A stretch of 64,000 nt of DNA from Accumulibacter sp036625275 (GCF_036625275.1 NZ_JAZKUD010000002.1:62001-126000); one strand, 5' to 3'; counted from the stretch's first letter, positions 18,373-28,008 are shown. Numbers and translations: made by a program. The notes: generated by a model not told the origin, from the sequence alone.

Positions 18373-19761
18373 ATGAGTAGTTTCTGGTCTTCCTGTCTGA
18401 GCCAGTTCGAACAGGAACTTCCTTCCCAGCAGTTCAATACCTGGATCCGCCCCCTTCGTCTTGAAGGTGATGATGCACGTGGCCTGCGCCTACTGGCGCC
18501 GAACGGTTTCATTCTGAAGTGGGTCAAGGAGCGTTATCTGGCGCGCATCGAAGCCCTGGCCAGTGAATACTTTGCCGCGCCTGTGAACATCACCCTGAGC
18601 CTGGGAGAACGTACAGCAGCAAACTCCAATGACGGTGCAATGCCAGCAGGCAAGGCCACGCCGACCGGGGCAACAGCGGTAGTTACCACAACAGCGAAAA
18701 AGACCTCGCCGGTCGACAAGGACAGATCAGGCTACGAAAAGACCCGCTTGATCGCTACCTTTACCTTTGGCAACCTGGTCGTTGGCAAGGCCAACGACCT
18801 CGCACGGGCAGCGGCCCAGCAAGTTGCCATCAGCCCGGGAGAAGCCACTTATAACCCATTGTTCATCTATGGCGGAGCAGGTCTGGGCAAGACACACCTC
18901 ATCCATGCGATCGGCAACCGAATCGTTGAACTTGATCCGGAAAAGGTAGTGCGTTATGTCCATGCCGAAGACTACTATTCAGACGTTGTCCGCGCCTATC
19001 AGCAAAAGTCTTTCGACGTCTTCAAACGCTACTATCGTTCATTGGACGTTCTCCTCCTCGACGATGTGCATTTCTTCAATGGCAAGAACCGGACACAGGA
19101 AGAGTTCTTTTATGTTTTCAATGCATTGAGTGAAGCCAAGAAGCAGATTGTGATCAGTTCGGATACCTATCCGAAGAATATATCGGGACTTGAGGATCGT
19201 CTGATTACCCGCTTTGACTGGGGATTAACGGTCCAGATAGAGCCCCCGGAAACGGAAATGCGGGTAGCAATTCTGAAGAAGAAGGCGGAAGTCGAGGGCG
19301 TGGAGCTGGACGATGAGGTGGCTTTCTATGTCGCCAAACACTTGCGCTCCAATGTTCGGGAACTTGAAGGGGCCCTCAAGAAGGTGCTCGCCTACTCTGC
19401 GTTTCACGGGCAGGGGATCACTCTGGATCTGGCCAAGGAGGCGCTAAAGGATGTGATCGGTTCGGTCAATCGACAGATCACCGTCGAGAGCATCCAGAAG
19501 ACCGTAGCAGAGTATTTCAAGATGAAAGTGGCCGACCTGTTCTCGAAGAAGAGGACGCGGGTAATTGTTCGACCACGTCAGATTGCCATGTGGCTGGCCA
19601 AGAACCTGACGTCGCAGAGCTATCCGTCAATCGGTGATGCTTTCGGTGGCCGTGATCACACGACCGTTCTGCATGCCGTACGTACCATCGACGAGCTGCG
19701 CACCAAGGACAACGAGCTCAACCATGATGTGCACGTTCTCCTGCAGGTACTGAAGGGCTGA
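18373..19761 (+). CDS. dnaA: Chromosomal replication initiator DnaA
   Basis: DnaA, 462 residues. Domain I begins FWSSCLSQFEQELPSQQFNTWIRPL. A variable linker (domain II, about residues 85-125) is followed by the AAA+ domain with Walker A GGAGLGKTHL and Walker B LLLDDVHFF, and domain IV carries the DNA-binding signature GGRDHTTVLHAVRTI near the C-terminus. It binds DnaA boxes to open oriC. The start ATG at 18373 lacks a strong ribosome binding site, which is common for dnaA. It is followed by dnaN and gyrB. Confidence 0.98.
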   Translation: MSSFWSSCLSQFEQELPSQQFNTWIRPLRLEGDDARGLRLLAPNGFILKWVKERYLARIEALASEYFAAPVNITLSLGERTAANSNDGAMPAGKATPTGATAVVTTTAKKTSPVDKDRSGYEKTRLIATFTFGNLVVGKANDLARAAAQQVAISPGEATYNPLFIYGGAGLGKTHLIHAIGNRIVELDPEKVVRYVHAEDYYSDVVRAYQQKSFDVFKRYYRSLDVLLLDDVHFFNGKNRTQEEFFYVFNALSEAKKQIVISSDTYPKNISGLEDRLITRFDWGLTVQIEPPETEMRVAILKKKAEVEGVELDDEVAFYVAKHLRSNVRELEGALKKVLAYSAFHGQGITLDLAKEALKDVIGSVNRQITVESIQKTVAEYFKMKVADLFSKKRTRVIVRPRQIAMWLAKNLTSQSYPSIGDAFGGRDHTTVLHAVRTIDELRTKDNELNHDVHVLLQVLKG

Positions 19762-19972
19762 TGGACTGGCAGGAAAAGTCCGTGGGCAAGTGACTGACAA
19801 CTGGTGGACAAAGTGCCCAGCATGGGCTTGTGGATAAGTTGTCCGTTTACATCCACAAGCTCATACCGTCTTTCTACAGCCGTTAATTAGTAGCTAATAT
19901 ATTGAATTACATACAAAATAAGAATGCTTCAACAGACTTGTCCGGACTTTAGTCTTTATAGGATCTATATAT
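19762..19972. other. dnaA-dnaN intergenic region, candidate oriC component
   Basis: A 211-base gap with a perfect DnaA box (TGTGGATAA, 19829-19837), a degenerate one just after it (ACATCCACA, two mismatches), and an AT-rich stretch at about 19880-19925 that could be an unwinding element. Further AT-rich sequence runs up to dnaN. With the box before dnaA this makes the dnaA flanks the best origin candidate. GC skew was not computed. Confidence 0.55.
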
Positions 19973-21103
19973 ATGCTCTTTACTAAAACACGGCGCGACA
20001 TCCTGCTGGGACCCCTGCAGGCAGTCTCAGGAATTGTCGAAAGGCGTCACACACTGCCGATTCTTTCGAACGTACTGCTTGAAAAAAAGGGAGAGGTACT
20101 GACACTTCTGGCGACGGACATCGAGATCCAGATCACCACGTTTACTTCCGATCCCAGTGGGGATGGCGATGGCGCAGTCACTGTTGCTGCGAGAAAGCTG
20201 CAGGAGATTCTGCGATCCTTGCCGGAAAGCGCGGAGGTCAGCCTCATTCTCGAGGACCGGCGAATGCAGGTCAGGGCGGGCAAGAGCCGCTTCAATCTGC
20301 AGACGCTGCCTGCGGAAGACTTTCCCTGCATGGCGCTTGCAGAAGGGGAAGTCAAGAAAATTACCGTGAGTCAGAAGCAGTTCCGTCACTTGCTGTCGAA
20401 GACCCAGTATTCGATGGCTACCCAGGACGTGCGTTATTATCTGAACGGACTCCTGTTACTCGTTGAAACCAGTGAGTTGCGGGCGGTGGCGACCGATGGT
20501 CATCGACTTGCCTATGCGAGCATGCCTCTCGAAAACACGGTGGACGTTCCCGCCGATAAGAGGGATTCGCGGCAGGAACTGATCCTCCCGCGCAAGACAG
20601 TGATTGAACTCAATCGTCTGCTGGCAGACTCCGATGAGCCCATCTCGATTGAAATCCTGTCGAATCAGGTACGTTTCCAGTTCGGCCCGGTCAATCTGAT
20701 CTCCAAGCTGATCGATGGCAAATTCCCGGATTATCAGCGGGTCATCCCGTCGACCCTGCGCAACGTGGTGGCGGTGAACCGCACGACGCTGTTGCAGTCG
20801 ATGATCAGGGCAGCCATTCTGACCAACGAAAAATTTCGTGGTGTTCGGCTCATCCTGTCGGAAGGCGGTTTGAAGATCATGGCCGCCAATGCCGAGCAGG
20901 AAGAAGCGCAGGAAGAAATCGAGGTCGATTACAACGGTGAGCCGCTTGATGTCGGTTTCAACGTTTCCTACCTTCTCGATGTGTTAAACAACACCTCTGA
21001 CGAAACCATCGAATGGGGATTCAACGACGCCAATTCAAGTGCCTTGCTGACCATCCCCGGCAACGAGCACTTCAAGTACGTTGTGATGCCAATGCGAATC
21101 TGA
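19973..21103 (+). CDS. dnaN: DNA polymerase III sliding clamp (beta subunit)
   Basis: DnaN, 376 residues, the ring-shaped processivity clamp of replication. The N-terminus contains GIVERRHTLPILSNVLLE, the most recognisable block, and the C-terminus NEHFKYVVMPMRI is the usual end of the clamp. Three repeated domains of about 120 residues fit the length. The ATG follows an AT-rich TATATAT stretch with AGGA about 10 bases upstream. It lies between dnaA and gyrB as in most bacteria. Confidence 0.98.
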   Translation: MLFTKTRRDILLGPLQAVSGIVERRHTLPILSNVLLEKKGEVLTLLATDIEIQITTFTSDPSGDGDGAVTVAARKLQEILRSLPESAEVSLILEDRRMQVRAGKSRFNLQTLPAEDFPCMALAEGEVKKITVSQKQFRHLLSKTQYSMATQDVRYYLNGLLLLVETSELRAVATDGHRLAYASMPLENTVDVPADKRDSRQELILPRKTVIELNRLLADSDEPISIEILSNQVRFQFGPVNLISKLIDGKFPDYQRVIPSTLRNVVAVNRTTLLQSMIRAAILTNEKFRGVRLILSEGGLKIMAANAEQEEAQEEIEVDYNGEPLDVGFNVSYLLDVLNNTSDETIEWGFNDANSSALLTIPGNEHFKYVVMPMRI

Positions 21104-21146
21104 GCGCACTCGCAGCCACTGCAGCTAGCAGCGAAGTTAACAGGAA

Positions 21147-23633
21147 ATGGATACTGGATTCAGCATGATTCAAGAGAATGAGCAGTTTGCCTACGACGAA
21201 TCGAGCATTCAACAACTCGAAGGCCTGGAGGCAGTTCGCAAGCGTCCCGGGATGTATATCGGTGATACTTCCGACGGGACCGGTTTGCACCACATGGTGT
21301 TTGAAGTCGTCGATAACGCCATCGACGAAGCACTGGCAGGTCATTGTGACGATATCGTGATTACCATTCACGCCGATAACTCGATATCGGTTAGTGACAA
21401 TGGCCGCGGTATTCCAACCGGCATCAAGTTCGATGACAGGCATGAGCCAAAACGGTCTGCAGCCGAAATCGTGATGTGCGTGCTGCACGCTGGCGGCAAG
21501 TTCAACCAGAATTCGTACAAGGTGTCCGGCGGTTTGCATGGGGTGGGCGTTTCCTGTGTCAATGCGCTTTCGCGATGGCTCCGTCTGACCATCTGGCGTG
21601 ATTACAGGAAGCACTTCGTGGAGTTCAACCGAGGGACAGTCGTCGATCGTTTGATCGAAATCCAGAAGGGGGTCGAGGTATCGCCACTCAAAGTGCTCGG
21701 AAATACCGAGAAACGCGGTACTGAACTGCACTTCATGGCTGATGAAGAGATTTTTGGCCAGGTCGAGTTTCATTACGAAATCATTGCCAAACGCTTGCGC
21801 GAACTTTCATTTCTGAATAATGGCGTGAAGATTCGCTTGCACGACCAGCGTACCGGCAAGGAAGAGAATTTTGCATTTCTGGGCGGAGTCAAGGGTTTCG
21901 TAGAATACATCAATCGAACCAAATCGGTCCTGCATCCGAACATTTTTCATGCCAGCGGCGATTCAATCAGCATCAATGGCCTGATCAGTGTCGAAGTCGC
22001 GATGCAGTGGAACGACAGCTACGCAGAGCAGGTCCTTTGCTTTACCAACAATATTCCACAGGCCGATGGTGGCGCCCATTTGACCGGTCTGCGCGCTGCC
22101 ATGACGCGGGTCATCAACCGTTACATTGAAGAGCATGAGATCGCCAAGAAGGCGAAGGTTGACATCAGTGGTGACGACATGCGTGAAGGGCTGGCCTGCG
22201 TTCTGTCGGTGAAAATGCCCGACCCGAAGTTTGCTTCGCAGACGAAAATGAAGCTTGTTTCCTCGGAAGCGCGTCCGGCAGTTGAAGAAGTCGTCACCGC
22301 GAGACTTGCCGAGTTTCTGCAGGAGAGGCCGGTCGATGCCAAAGTCATCACTGGCAAGATTGTGGAAGCGGCACGCGCCCGTGACGCTGCGCGCAGGGCC
22401 AGGGAAATGACACGTCGCAAGGGTTTGCTCGATGGCGTCGGTTTGCCGGGCAAGCTCGCCGATTGCCAGGAAAAAGACCCGGCGCTTTGCGAGCTTTACC
22501 TGGTCGAGGGCGATTCCGCCGGAGGCTCCGCAAAACAGGGCCGGGATCGAAAGTTCCAGGCGATTCTCCCGCTCAAGGGAAAAATCCTGAATGTCGAAAA
22601 GGCGCGTTTCGACAAACTGATTTCCTCGCAGGAAATTGTGACCCTGATTACAGCCCTTGGAACGGGTATCGGCAAGGATGAATACAAACCCGAGAAGTTG
22701 CGTTACCACCGGCTGATTATCATGACCGATGCCGATGTGGACGGTGCGCACATTCGTACGCTGTTGCTGACGTTCTTTTACCGGCAGATGCGTGAACTGG
22801 TTGAGGGCGGTCACGTTTATATCGCGCAGCCGCCGCTATACAAGATCAAGCACGGCAAGACCGAGCGTTACATCAAGGACGATCAGGCCCTGAAACAGTT
22901 TCTTCTGACCCTGGCCCTCGAAGGTTCGGTATTGACGCCGCAGGCAGGTGCTCCGGAAATTTCCGGAGCGGCGCTGGAAATCCTGGCGAGAGAATATCTG
23001 CTGGCCGAAGCCGTCATCAACCGCCTTTCGCACCTGATCAACCCGGAAGTGCTGCATGCGCTGATCGACAGCAATCTCAAGATCGAACTGGCGGATGAGC
23101 GATCTGCCACCGCCAGTGCCAAGGCCCTGATGGAAGCGGTCGACAACAGGTTGGGGATCAACATCGTGGCGCGTTACGATACGGCTCGCGAACGTTGGCA
23201 GTTACGTATCGAGAAAATCCTGCATGGCAATCTCAAGCTCGGCGTGATTGACGAAGATTTACTGGTCAGTGGTGACTATGCGCAACTTCGTAAAACCGCC
23301 GAGATACTCGCCGGCCTTTTTGCTACCGGTGGTTTTGTAGCTCGCGGCGAAAAGAAGAAAATGGTCAGCAGTTTTGCTGAAACGATGCAGTGGTTGCTCA
23401 GTGAGGTCGAGCGTAGTGTGACCAAGCAGCGTTACAAGGGGCTTGGTGAGATGAATCCTGCGCAGCTCTGGGAAACGACCATGGATCCGAAAGTACGCCG
23501 TCTACTCAAGGTCCAGATCGAGGATGCGATCGGCGCCGATGAGATCTTCAGTACGCTGATGGGCGAACTGGTGGAGCCGCGCCGCAGCTTCATTGAAACG
23601 AACGCGTTGGCCGCACGTAACATCGACGTTTGA
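21147..23633 (+). CDS. gyrB: DNA gyrase subunit B
   Basis: GyrB, 828 residues, the ATPase subunit of DNA gyrase. The GHKL ATP site has VVDNAIDEALAGHCD and NGRGIPTGIK; the TOPRIM domain has EGDSAGGSAKQGRDRKFQAIL; and the C-terminal domain ends GELVEPRRSFIETNALAARNIDV. The region of about 170 residues inside the TOPRIM part is the insertion usual for Gram-negative GyrB. The ATG at 21147 has AGGA four bases upstream. It is convergent with pyrF. Confidence 0.98.
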   Translation: MDTGFSMIQENEQFAYDESSIQQLEGLEAVRKRPGMYIGDTSDGTGLHHMVFEVVDNAIDEALAGHCDDIVITIHADNSISVSDNGRGIPTGIKFDDRHEPKRSAAEIVMCVLHAGGKFNQNSYKVSGGLHGVGVSCVNALSRWLRLTIWRDYRKHFVEFNRGTVVDRLIEIQKGVEVSPLKVLGNTEKRGTELHFMADEEIFGQVEFHYEIIAKRLRELSFLNNGVKIRLHDQRTGKEENFAFLGGVKGFVEYINRTKSVLHPNIFHASGDSISINGLISVEVAMQWNDSYAEQVLCFTNNIPQADGGAHLTGLRAAMTRVINRYIEEHEIAKKAKVDISGDDMREGLACVLSVKMPDPKFASQTKMKLVSSEARPAVEEVVTARLAEFLQERPVDAKVITGKIVEAARARDAARRAREMTRRKGLLDGVGLPGKLADCQEKDPALCELYLVEGDSAGGSAKQGRDRKFQAILPLKGKILNVEKARFDKLISSQEIVTLITALGTGIGKDEYKPEKLRYHRLIIMTDADVDGAHIRTLLLTFFYRQMRELVEGGHVYIAQPPLYKIKHGKTERYIKDDQALKQFLLTLALEGSVLTPQAGAPEISGAALEILAREYLLAEAVINRLSHLINPEVLHALIDSNLKIELADERSATASAKALMEAVDNRLGINIVARYDTARERWQLRIEKILHGNLKLGVIDEDLLVSGDYAQLRKTAEILAGLFATGGFVARGEKKKMVSSFAETMQWLLSEVERSVTKQRYKGLGEMNPAQLWETTMDPKVRRLLKVQIEDAIGADEIFSTLMGELVEPRRSFIETNALAARNIDV

Positions 23634-23682
23634 ATTCATGGTGCATCATGGTCGGCGAGCCTGGAATTTTTATGGCTGTTAG

Positions 23683-24495
23683 TCAGCGGTGGCGATTGAT
23701 GGCGTTACGGGTCGCCTCGGCGGCGCTACGGGCGATATTGGCGTAGTCTTCGCCCTTTCCGGCGTAGAGGATGGCACGCGAGGAATTGATGATCAGTCCG
23801 ACGCCGCTGGCAGTGCAGCCGGCGCGTACCGTGGCTTCGATATCGCCACCTTGTGCGCCGATGCCAGGAACGAGCAACGGCATGTCTCCGATCAGCGTTC
23901 GCACCCGAGCGATTTCGCTGGGAAAGGTCGCGCCGACCACGAGCGCGCATTGGCCATTGACGTCCCATTCCTTGCTGACCAGGCGGGCCACCCTTTCATA
24001 GAGTTTTTCACCGCCGACATCGAGGAACTGGAGATCACTCCCGCCAGGATTCGACGTGCGACACAGCAGAATGATTCCCTTGTCGCGATACGCCAGGTAG
24101 GGTTCGATCGAATCCCGCCCCATGTATGGATTGAGGGTGACGGCATCGGCCCGGAAGCGCTCGAAAGCTTCGATGGCATATTGTTCGGCGGTGCTGCCGA
24201 TGTCACCCCGTTTGGCATCGAGGATCACGGGCGTTGCCGGATGTCGGAGATGAATGTGTTCGATCAGTGCTTCGAGTTGATCTTCGGCGCGGCGAGCGGC
24301 GAAGTAAGCGATCTGCGGTTTGAAGCAGCAGACCAAGTCGGCAGTAGCGTCGACGATGGCGCGACAAAACTCGAAAATGGCGTCCGGTCTGTATTGCAAA
24401 TGGGCGGGGAATCTTGCCGGATCGGGATCGAGACCGACGCACAGCAGGGTATTGTTTTCGCGCCATACCGAGTTGAGTGCTTTGATAAAGTTCAT
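23683..24495 (-). CDS. pyrF: Orotidine 5'-phosphate decarboxylase
   Basis: PyrF, 270 residues, converts OMP to UMP in the last step of de novo pyrimidine synthesis. The catalytic motif VILDAKRGDIGSTAEQYA carries the Asp-Lys-Asp charge network; the N-terminal TLLCVGLDPDPARFP and the LLVPGIGAQGGD phosphate-binding region fit the longer, type 2 subfamily. It stands alone here, with a repeat element (24528-24641) just upstream. Confidence 0.96.
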   Translation of the reverse strand: MNFIKALNSVWRENNTLLCVGLDPDPARFPAHLQYRPDAIFEFCRAIVDATADLVCCFKPQIAYFAARRAEDQLEALIEHIHLRHPATPVILDAKRGDIGSTAEQYAIEAFERFRADAVTLNPYMGRDSIEPYLAYRDKGIILLCRTSNPGGSDLQFLDVGGEKLYERVARLVSKEWDVNGQCALVVGATFPSEIARVRTLIGDMPLLVPGIGAQGGDIEATVRAGCTASGVGLIINSSRAILYAGKGEDYANIARSAAEATRNAINRHR

Positions 24496-24527
24496 GGGCT
24501 GATTACCTGTTGCAAAGGCCTCATTCT

Positions 24528-24641
24528 AACGGTCATGACTTTTCCAGGCACCCCCGATCATGAAAGTCATGACCGTTTCCTCCAGACTCTCTCCTGCTTG
24601 CAGGTGTGGGGAGATTCGTGAGTCGCTGACGCGACTTCCAC
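24528..24641. repeat. Two-hairpin dispersed repeat, copy 1
   Basis: A 50-base module opens with AACGGTCATGACTTT and closes with its inverted repeat AAAGTCATGACCGTT (24528-24577). After about 33 variable bases comes a second conserved module (24611-24641), GAGATTCGTGAGTCG plus CTGACGCGACTTCCAC, itself a small hairpin (AGTCGC-TGAC-GCGACT). It sits between the divergent pyrF and the kinase-like gene. The same two modules recur at 58782-58902; the first alone at 41971-42020 and the second alone at 47723-47751. Confidence 0.85.
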
Positions 24642-24735
24642 ATTGAAAGGTTCTTCGCCTGGGCAGGCGAAGACAGGATGAGCCGCGACGCGCACGGCAT
24701 TGCTGGCCAGGCAGATTTTGAGTGAGGACAGGGCC

Positions 24736-25323
24736 TTGAAAACGATCGAGCAGTACGACTATCTTGCAATGCGTGCCGGGGCATTGGTCATTGAAGCAGA
24801 TGGATTTGGCGAAAAGGTTCTGCGACTGGCCGACGGTACGATGCTCAAGCTCTTTCGGCGAAAGCGCTGGTTGTCCTCTGCAGCCTGGTATCCCTATGCC
24901 CAGCGTTTCGCTGACAACGCGGTCGCGCTGCGTAAACGTGACGTACCAGTGCCGGAGATCATCGATGTCTTGCGAATCCCTTCGATTGCGCGCGACGCCG
25001 TACACTACCATCCACTGCCCGGGAAGACGTTGCGCGAGATGCGCTACGAAGGCCTGGATCCGGATACCGAACAAGAGCTGAAGAGCGCATTCACCCGTTT
25101 CGTGATTCGCTTACATGAGAGTGGAGTGTATTTTCGTTCGCTGCACCTGGGGAACGTAGTTTGCCTGCCCGATCGACGCCTGGGCCTGATCGACATTGCG
25201 GATGCGCGGATCGGCGGCAGTCGCCTGGGGAGGCACAAGCGCGCGCGCAATCTTCGATGCCTGCAGCGCATTCCTGGCGAAAGCGAGTGGGTGGATTTCT
25301 ACAGGGTGCTCAATGCCCGATGA
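24736..25323 (+). CDS. Kinase-like protein of the toluene-tolerance/LPS-kinase type
   Basis: A 195-residue protein of the protein-kinase-like fold related to WaaP/InaA lipopolysaccharide kinases and so-called toluene tolerance proteins. The segment RLHESGVYFRSLHLGN corresponds to the catalytic loop and LIDIADARI to the metal-binding loop. The usual catalytic Asp of the HRD motif reads FRS here, so activity is uncertain. No ATG gives full length; the TTG at 24736, behind GAGGACAGGG, gives MKTIEQYDYLAMRAG and is chosen. Substrate unknown. Confidence 0.65.
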   Translation: MKTIEQYDYLAMRAGALVIEADGFGEKVLRLADGTMLKLFRRKRWLSSAAWYPYAQRFADNAVALRKRDVPVPEIIDVLRIPSIARDAVHYHPLPGKTLREMRYEGLDPDTEQELKSAFTRFVIRLHESGVYFRSLHLGNVVCLPDRRLGLIDIADARIGGSRLGRHKRARNLRCLQRIPGESEWVDFYRVLNAR

Positions 25324-25422
25324 TGCCTTGGGAAATTCCAGTCAATGCAGGTTGTGCGCATGCGCCTGACCCTGTGCGATGAAACATGCGCCAGTGAAAC
25401 TGTCCAGGAGAAATTTTGCCGC

Positions 25423-26247
25423 TCATCGCTGCTGTGCGGCGATGAGCATTTCGATCACGGGCAGTACATCCGGTCGGACGCCACGCCACAGAAAAAACGA
25501 TTCGGCGGCCTGTGCAACCAGCATGCCCAGGCCATCGGTGACGAATCCGGCGCCGCTGGCCAGCGCCTGCGTCATGAAGGGGGTATTTCCCCGACCGTAC
25601 GCCATGTCATAAGCCAGAGAATCCGGTGCAAAACAATCGGCGGGTAGTGGCAAGCACTCGCCACCGAAACTTGCCGAGGTGGCGTTGATGAGCACGTCGA
25701 ACTGCTGATCGGCAATGTCCGCAAAGCCGCCAGCGGCAAGATGACCACGATCGGCAAACCTGGTGATCAGCGCTTCCGCCTTGCCAGGCGTGCGGTTGAC
25801 CACCAGCAGTTGGGCAGGACCTTCTTCGAGCAGGGGGAGCAAGACGCCGCGCGCAACCCCGCCGGCACCTATCAGGAGAATCCGTTTGTGACGTAGCGAA
25901 ATTCCCAGGCGGACCTGAATGTCGTGTACCAGGCCGATGCCATCGGTGTTATCACCAAGCACAGCGTTTTCGTCAAACTTGAGCGTATTGACGGCCTGCG
26001 CCAACTGTGCCCGCTCGGTCAGGTGATCGGCGATCATCACCGCGTCGACCTTGAAGGGAATGGTGACGTTCAACCCTTTGCCGCCCTCCCTGCAGAATTC
26101 GGCCACGGCTTCGGAAAAACCACCGATGGGTGCAGAAATGGCCGCGTAGCTCATGTCCTGGCCGCATTGTCGAGCAAAGGCAGCATGTATCAAGGGTGAC
26201 TTGGTTTGGCTGATCGGGTTTCCGATCACTGCATAGCGGTCAGTCAT
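25423..26247 (-). CDS. aroE: Shikimate dehydrogenase (NADP+)
   Basis: AroE, 274 residues, reduces 3-dehydroshikimate to shikimate in aromatic amino-acid synthesis. The N-terminal YAVIGNPISQTKSPLIHAAF binds shikimate, the catalytic Lys and Asp are in NVTIPFKVDA and GDNTDGIGLVHD, and the Rossmann loop is LLIGAGGVARGVLLPL. The frame opens 13 codons earlier, but the ATG at 26247 has AAGGAA seven bases upstream. It marks the left edge of the mobile-element region. Confidence 0.96.
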   Translation of the reverse strand: MTDRYAVIGNPISQTKSPLIHAAFARQCGQDMSYAAISAPIGGFSEAVAEFCREGGKGLNVTIPFKVDAVMIADHLTERAQLAQAVNTLKFDENAVLGDNTDGIGLVHDIQVRLGISLRHKRILLIGAGGVARGVLLPLLEEGPAQLLVVNRTPGKAEALITRFADRGHLAAGGFADIADQQFDVLINATSASFGGECLPLPADCFAPDSLAYDMAYGRGNTPFMTQALASGAGFVTDGLGMLVAQAAESFFLWRGVRPDVLPVIEMLIAAQQR

Positions 26248-26564
26248 GTATTTTCCTTGGCATCGACAACAACCATCCAAAGCCACTCAACGAGCATGAA
26301 TTCTGGTAGTCAGTCAATTTCAATCATACCGACACGGTCGATCGTTGGTGTCATGGGATGAGCCATGCCGCTCACAATTGCAGATCGAAGAATCCAGTGC
26401 ATTGACTTGCAGGGCTCGAATGATGAGCTTTCGAAAGCAGCATCATGGCACATCAATCAACTGGTCGCCATCGGCAGCCTGCACGCGGGTGCAATCGGAA
26501 GTGCAACTGACGCCGGGCGAGGTGGTTGGCGGTGGCACTCGGCACTAGCAGCCTGTCGGACTTG
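26248..26564. other. Intergenic region left of the IS256-type element
   Basis: 317 bases between aroE and the presumed IS boundary with no supported gene. It contains a hairpin-like stretch around 26421-26447 with the 12-base palindrome GCTTTCGAAAGC. The right end (CTAGCAGCCTGTCGGACTT) resembles an insertion-sequence terminus, perhaps of another decayed element. Confidence 0.4.
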
Positions 26565-28008
26565 GAGTAGTGAAAACCGCCAAATTTCACGATGCGGAAT
26601 GAGCAGGCCGGATTTCGTTGTTTTTCCGGCTTTTTGTACGGTTTTCCCGTCGTTTTTCCCTACTACAAGGGCTTCCCTGTAAGGCCAACAGTAGGTTTTC
26701 ATCGTCGCCTTTCTTGAATCGCGCAGCGATTCTAAATGCGGCTCGGGCGGTGGCCCACGCCGCGAATTCGTCCCTGTCGAGAGACTTCCTGTCCTGCCAA
26801 ACCGCGTGGTACTCGGCGAGCAAGGCGCCAATCAGGCGCAGTGCAGAGGCGTCGTTTGGAAAGCTACGGATGACGCGCTCACGGCGGCGGATCTCCTCGT
26901 TGAGCCGTTCCGGCAGGTTCGTGGGGCGTAGCCGGCGCCGGTCTTTTCCCGGCAGCGCCATGACGGTCATGGCCTCGTCGAACCCCGCCTCCAGACAGGC
27001 CACCGCCTTGGGCGCGCTCCTGGCAAAGCGTTCGGCGAACTCGCCCCTCTGGCGTTTCGCTTCACTCACCTCCGAGGCCTGGAAAATCCGCTTGGCGGCG
27101 GCCGCCACATCGGCACGAACCGTGACCAGCGCGTGACAGAGCCGATGGCGTATCAGATGAACCGGGCAACGCGGCCAACTCGCCCCCTGAAAATGCCTGG
27201 CAATGGCCTGTGTCAGGCCTCCATGCTCGTCGGAGACGACGACGGCAACGCCGGTCAGCCCTCGCCCCTTGAGCCAGCGAAACGTCTCCTCCCAGGGGCC
27301 GAAGCTCTCCGTATCGCCGATCCTGACCTCCAGGAGTTCCCGGTTGCCACCGGCACCCACCCCCGAAACGATGAGGGCCGCTCGCGGGACGATCCGCTCG
27401 TCCTCCCGGCTCTTCAGACACCGGGCATCGACCAGAATGAGCGAGGACTCGCCCTCCCGCCGCCGTTCGTTGAAGGCCCGGACGCGCGCGTCCAGACCCG
27501 CGCACAGCGCGCTCACCGTCGATTTCGAGAAACTCGCGCCGCACAACTCCTCCGTGATCACCGCCACCTTCCGTGTCGAGCCCCCCTGCACAACCCTTTT
27601 CCATCAGTGCCAGCACGAAAGCCTGCCCACTCCTCTGGGAGCGCTTGAAGCGCTCGGGCGAGAAGATACCCTCCCGTATTTTCGGCACCATCGATCTCAC
27701 TGGTTCCCCCCGCGGGTAGAGCGTACGCGCACGGCTGCCATTTCGATCACCGGCTCGCGCTTCCGTCCGCTCGTGTCGCTCCGCTCCCAAAGCTTCACTC
27801 CCCTGCGCCTCCAGTATCGGGTTCAGCACCGTCTCCACCCGCTTTGCCAGTCCGTTCTGCCCGCTCAGCAGCCCTGGCAACAACTCCTCATCTACCCTAA
27901 CCTCATAACCCGCCATCGCTGCTCTCCTTCGGTTGAGCAACTCTTTGACAAAGTCCTTTTATCGAACTGAAGCGGTGGCTGACCAGCCACCCAATTTACA
28001 GCAGTTTA
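26565..28008 (-). mobile_element. IS256-type insertion sequence (boundaries tentative)
   Basis: The element contains one transposase gene and lies between two copies of CGGACTTG (26557-26564 and 28009-28016) that could be the 8-base target duplication. The 1.44-kb length fits the family. Clear terminal inverted repeats could not be aligned by eye, so the ends are tentative. On its right it abuts a truncated IS110-type transposase. Confidence 0.5.
26587..27916 (-). pseudogene. IS256-family transposase, frameshifted
   Basis: A mutator-type DDE transposase of about 440 residues split over two frames. The N-terminal part starts at an ATG (27916) after GAAGGAGAG and runs to about 27600; the C-terminal part continues in another frame from there to 26587 (STRKVAVITEELCGASFSKS, VVVSDEHGGLTQAI, LPERLNEEIRRRERVIRSFPN). 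The junction is an A4 run next to G3 (27597-27600, TTTT on the plus strand). Removing one A joins the frames as GAA AGG GTT GTG CAG. This is either an inactivating indel, a homopolymer error or a slippage site. Confidence 0.85.
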
